This document shows, in pieces, positions 5,845 through 7,236 of a stretch of 7,236 nucleotides of DNA. The notes under the pieces are model-generated. The model was not told the DNA's origin. It did not search any database and worked only from the letters and a program-made list of their open reading frames with translations. A program made the position numbers and the translations under genes. How positions within the stretch are numbered: the stretch's first letter is position 1; each line of letters begins with the position of its first letter. The stretch comes from JAGUXG01 sp043798435 (lineage in GTDB: Bacteria; UBA9089; UBA9088; JAGUXG01), in NCBI GenBank assembly GCA_043798435.1, contig JAZDOR010000077.1, positions 1-7,236 of the forward strand. The letters are read 5' to 3'.

Positions 5845-7236
5845 ATGGAAAAGACTTGGGCTGGACCCTTACACAGGATAGACGACTATAGGTGGCAGAT
5901 TCCAAAGAGCTTCAGGCAGGATATGAGGGTGCCCGGGCTTATCTTTGCCTCAGAAAAGATGATTGCCACCATTAAATCAGACCAGACACCTGTCCAGGTG
6001 GTAAATGTGGCTACATTACCTGGAATTGTCCGCTACTCCCTCGCTATGCCTGACATTCACTGGGGCTATGGCTTGCCGATAGGTGGCGTCTGTGCTACAG
6101 ATATAGAAAATGGTGGTGTGGTAACGCCTGGTGGTGTTGGCTCTGATATAAACTGTGGTGTCAGACTGATACGGACAAACCTTAAGGTATCAGATATAAA
6201 AGATAAGATGGAAGAGCTGGTCTCAGCCCTATTTTCTACTGTTCCTGCAGGTCTCGGTTCAAAGGGTGATATAAGGGTTATTGGAAAAGAGGAGGAGCGG
6301 GTTCTTTTAGAAGGCTCACAGTGGGCGGTGAAACAGGGTTATGGAGTCCAGGAGGATTTAGAAGCAACAGAAGAGGGTGGACAGCTCTCCTTTGCCAACC
6401 CTGAAATGGTAAGCCAGAGGGCATTAGAGAGGGGCGGGAAACAATTAGGAACATTAGGCTCTGGAAACCACTTTTTAGAGATTCAAGAGGTGGCGACGAT
6501 ATACGATGAAAGAATAGCCGCAGGCTTTGGTTTATTCCCTGGACAGCTTACAGTGATGATTCATTCAGGCAGTCGTGGGCTTGGCTATCAAGTCTGCGAA
6601 GATTATGTGAAGGTTATGCTTGAGGCGGCAAGGAAGTACAATATTAGTCTTTCTGATAAACAGTTGTGTTGTGCACCTGTGGAATCTAAAGAAGGAAAGG
6701 CTTACCTTGGGGCTATGGCTTGTGCGGCAAATTATGCCTGGGCAAACAGGCAGTGCCTTATGTATCTCACACGAAAGGTCTTTGAAAGGGTATTTGGAAG
6801 GAGCTTCAAGGATTTGGGAATGGAGCTTGTCTATGATGTTGCCCATAACATCGGCAAGTTTGAGACCCATAAGATAGATGGAAAAGAGACGAGGCTATTT
6901 ATCCATAGAAAAGGGGCAACAAGGGCTTTTCCTGAGGGACATTCTGTCTTGCCAGAGAAGCTCAAGCCTTATGGTCAACCTGCAATAGTTCCAGGGGATA
7001 TGGGTAGAGCCTCATATCTTCTGGTTGGCACAGAGCAAGGGTATGAGGAGACATTTGGAACTGTATGCCATGGTGCAGGAAGGGTTATGTCTCGAACACA
7101 GGCTATCAAAAGAGGGGCAGGAAGGTCTATAGACCAGGAGCTACGAAAGAAGGGAATCATTGTCAAATCTGCTGGAAGGGAGACACTGGCTGAGGAGATG
7201 CCAGAGGCTTACAAGGATATAGATGAGGTGGTAGAT
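5845..7236 (+). CDS. rtcB: RNA-splicing ligase RtcB (3'-phosphate/5'-hydroxyl RNA ligase), 3'-truncated
   Basis: Joins RNA 3'-phosphate (or 2',3'-cyclic phosphate) ends to 5'-hydroxyl ends using GTP and Mn2+; it works in tRNA splicing in archaea and animals and in RNA repair in bacteria. The frame is open for 464 codons to the window end without a stop; usual length is about 480, so about 20 codons are missing. All active-site residues are visible: Asp101 and Cys104 (GSDINCGVR), Asn208 and His209 (GSGNHFLEI), His240 (MIHSGSRGLG), His334 (YDVAHNIGKFE) and the guanylylated His409 (TVCHGAGRVMSR). Their spacing follows the Pyrococcus enzyme within one residue. The ATG at 5845 puts PLHRIDDYRWQIPKSF at the N-terminus, as in many bacterial members. 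It is divergent from tatA and has its own leaderless-type promoter. No archease or RNA cyclase gene is in view. Confidence 0.97.
   Translation, partial: MEKTWAGPLHRIDDYRWQIPKSFRQDMRVPGLIFASEKMIATIKSDQTPVQVVNVATLPGIVRYSLAMPDIHWGYGLPIGGVCATDIENGGVVTPGGVGSDINCGVRLIRTNLKVSDIKDKMEELVSALFSTVPAGLGSKGDIRVIGKEEERVLLEGSQWAVKQGYGVQEDLEATEEGGQLSFANPEMVSQRALERGGKQLGTLGSGNHFLEIQEVATIYDERIAAGFGLFPGQLTVMIHSGSRGLGYQVCEDYVKVMLEAARKYNISLSDKQLCCAPVESKEGKAYLGAMACAANYAWANRQCLMYLTRKVFERVFGRSFKDLGMELVYDVAHNIGKFETHKIDGKETRLFIHRKGATRAFPEGHSVLPEKLKPYGQPAIVPGDMGRASYLLVGTEQGYEETFGTVCHGAGRVMSRTQAIKRGAGRSIDQELRKKGIIVKSAGRETLAEEMPEAYKDIDEVVD

Noticed and set aside
6565..7166. Frames at 6565-6870 minus, 6620-6877 plus and 6975-7166 minus
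   Set aside because: All lie inside rtcB, whose own frame is open to the window end and holds every catalytic residue.

Overview
The window looks like a bacterial chromosome fragment with moderate GC. It carries housekeeping genes that are well conserved at protein level, set among many short repeats. Gene content gives no firm taxonomic call. The dispersed palindromic repeats, the in-gene repeat expansion and the leaderless-looking promoters resemble genomes of uncultivated candidate phyla, but that is an impression and not a demonstration.

Layout. (1) 2-3310, +: dnaE, DNA polymerase III alpha subunit, missing its 5' end. The catalytic core, helix-hairpin-helix region, clamp motif, OB fold and C-terminal domain are all present. 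A 492-bp array of short degenerate repeats (1874-2365) is inserted in frame between the fingers and the helix-hairpin-helix region. (2) 3311-3733: a 423-bp gap with no convincing gene. It holds an orphan Shine-Dalgarno-like sequence, an imperfect palindrome built from 9-bp iterations (3401-3470), a second inverted cluster of CGTGTCCGT-type motifs (3573-3679) and the folE promoter. (3) 3734-4276, +: folE, GTP cyclohydrolase I, complete. (4) 4297-4677, +: a probable gene remnant joining the end of a LemA protein to a degenerate zinc-ribbon tail, perhaps from a neighbouring M48 peptidase. (5) 4667-4971: a 128-bp tandem repeat made of the last codons of tatC plus its 3' flank. (6) 5765-4865, -: tatA-tatC, a minimal twin-arginine translocase operon with an 8-bp gene overlap. 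(7) 5845-7236, +: rtcB, 3'-to-5' RNA ligase, divergent from tatA and cut by the window end about 20 codons short.

The genes do not form one pathway: they cover replication, folate/pterin synthesis, protein export and RNA repair. The main points of interest are structural. First, an expanded repeat inside an essential polymerase gene, whose units contain the polymerase's own flanking sequence and are all multiples of three bases. Second, three promoters (folE, tatA, rtcB) with a good -10 box only 6-8 nt before the start codon and no Shine-Dalgarno, which points to leaderless mRNAs. Third, local tandem duplication and gene decay around the tatC 3' end.
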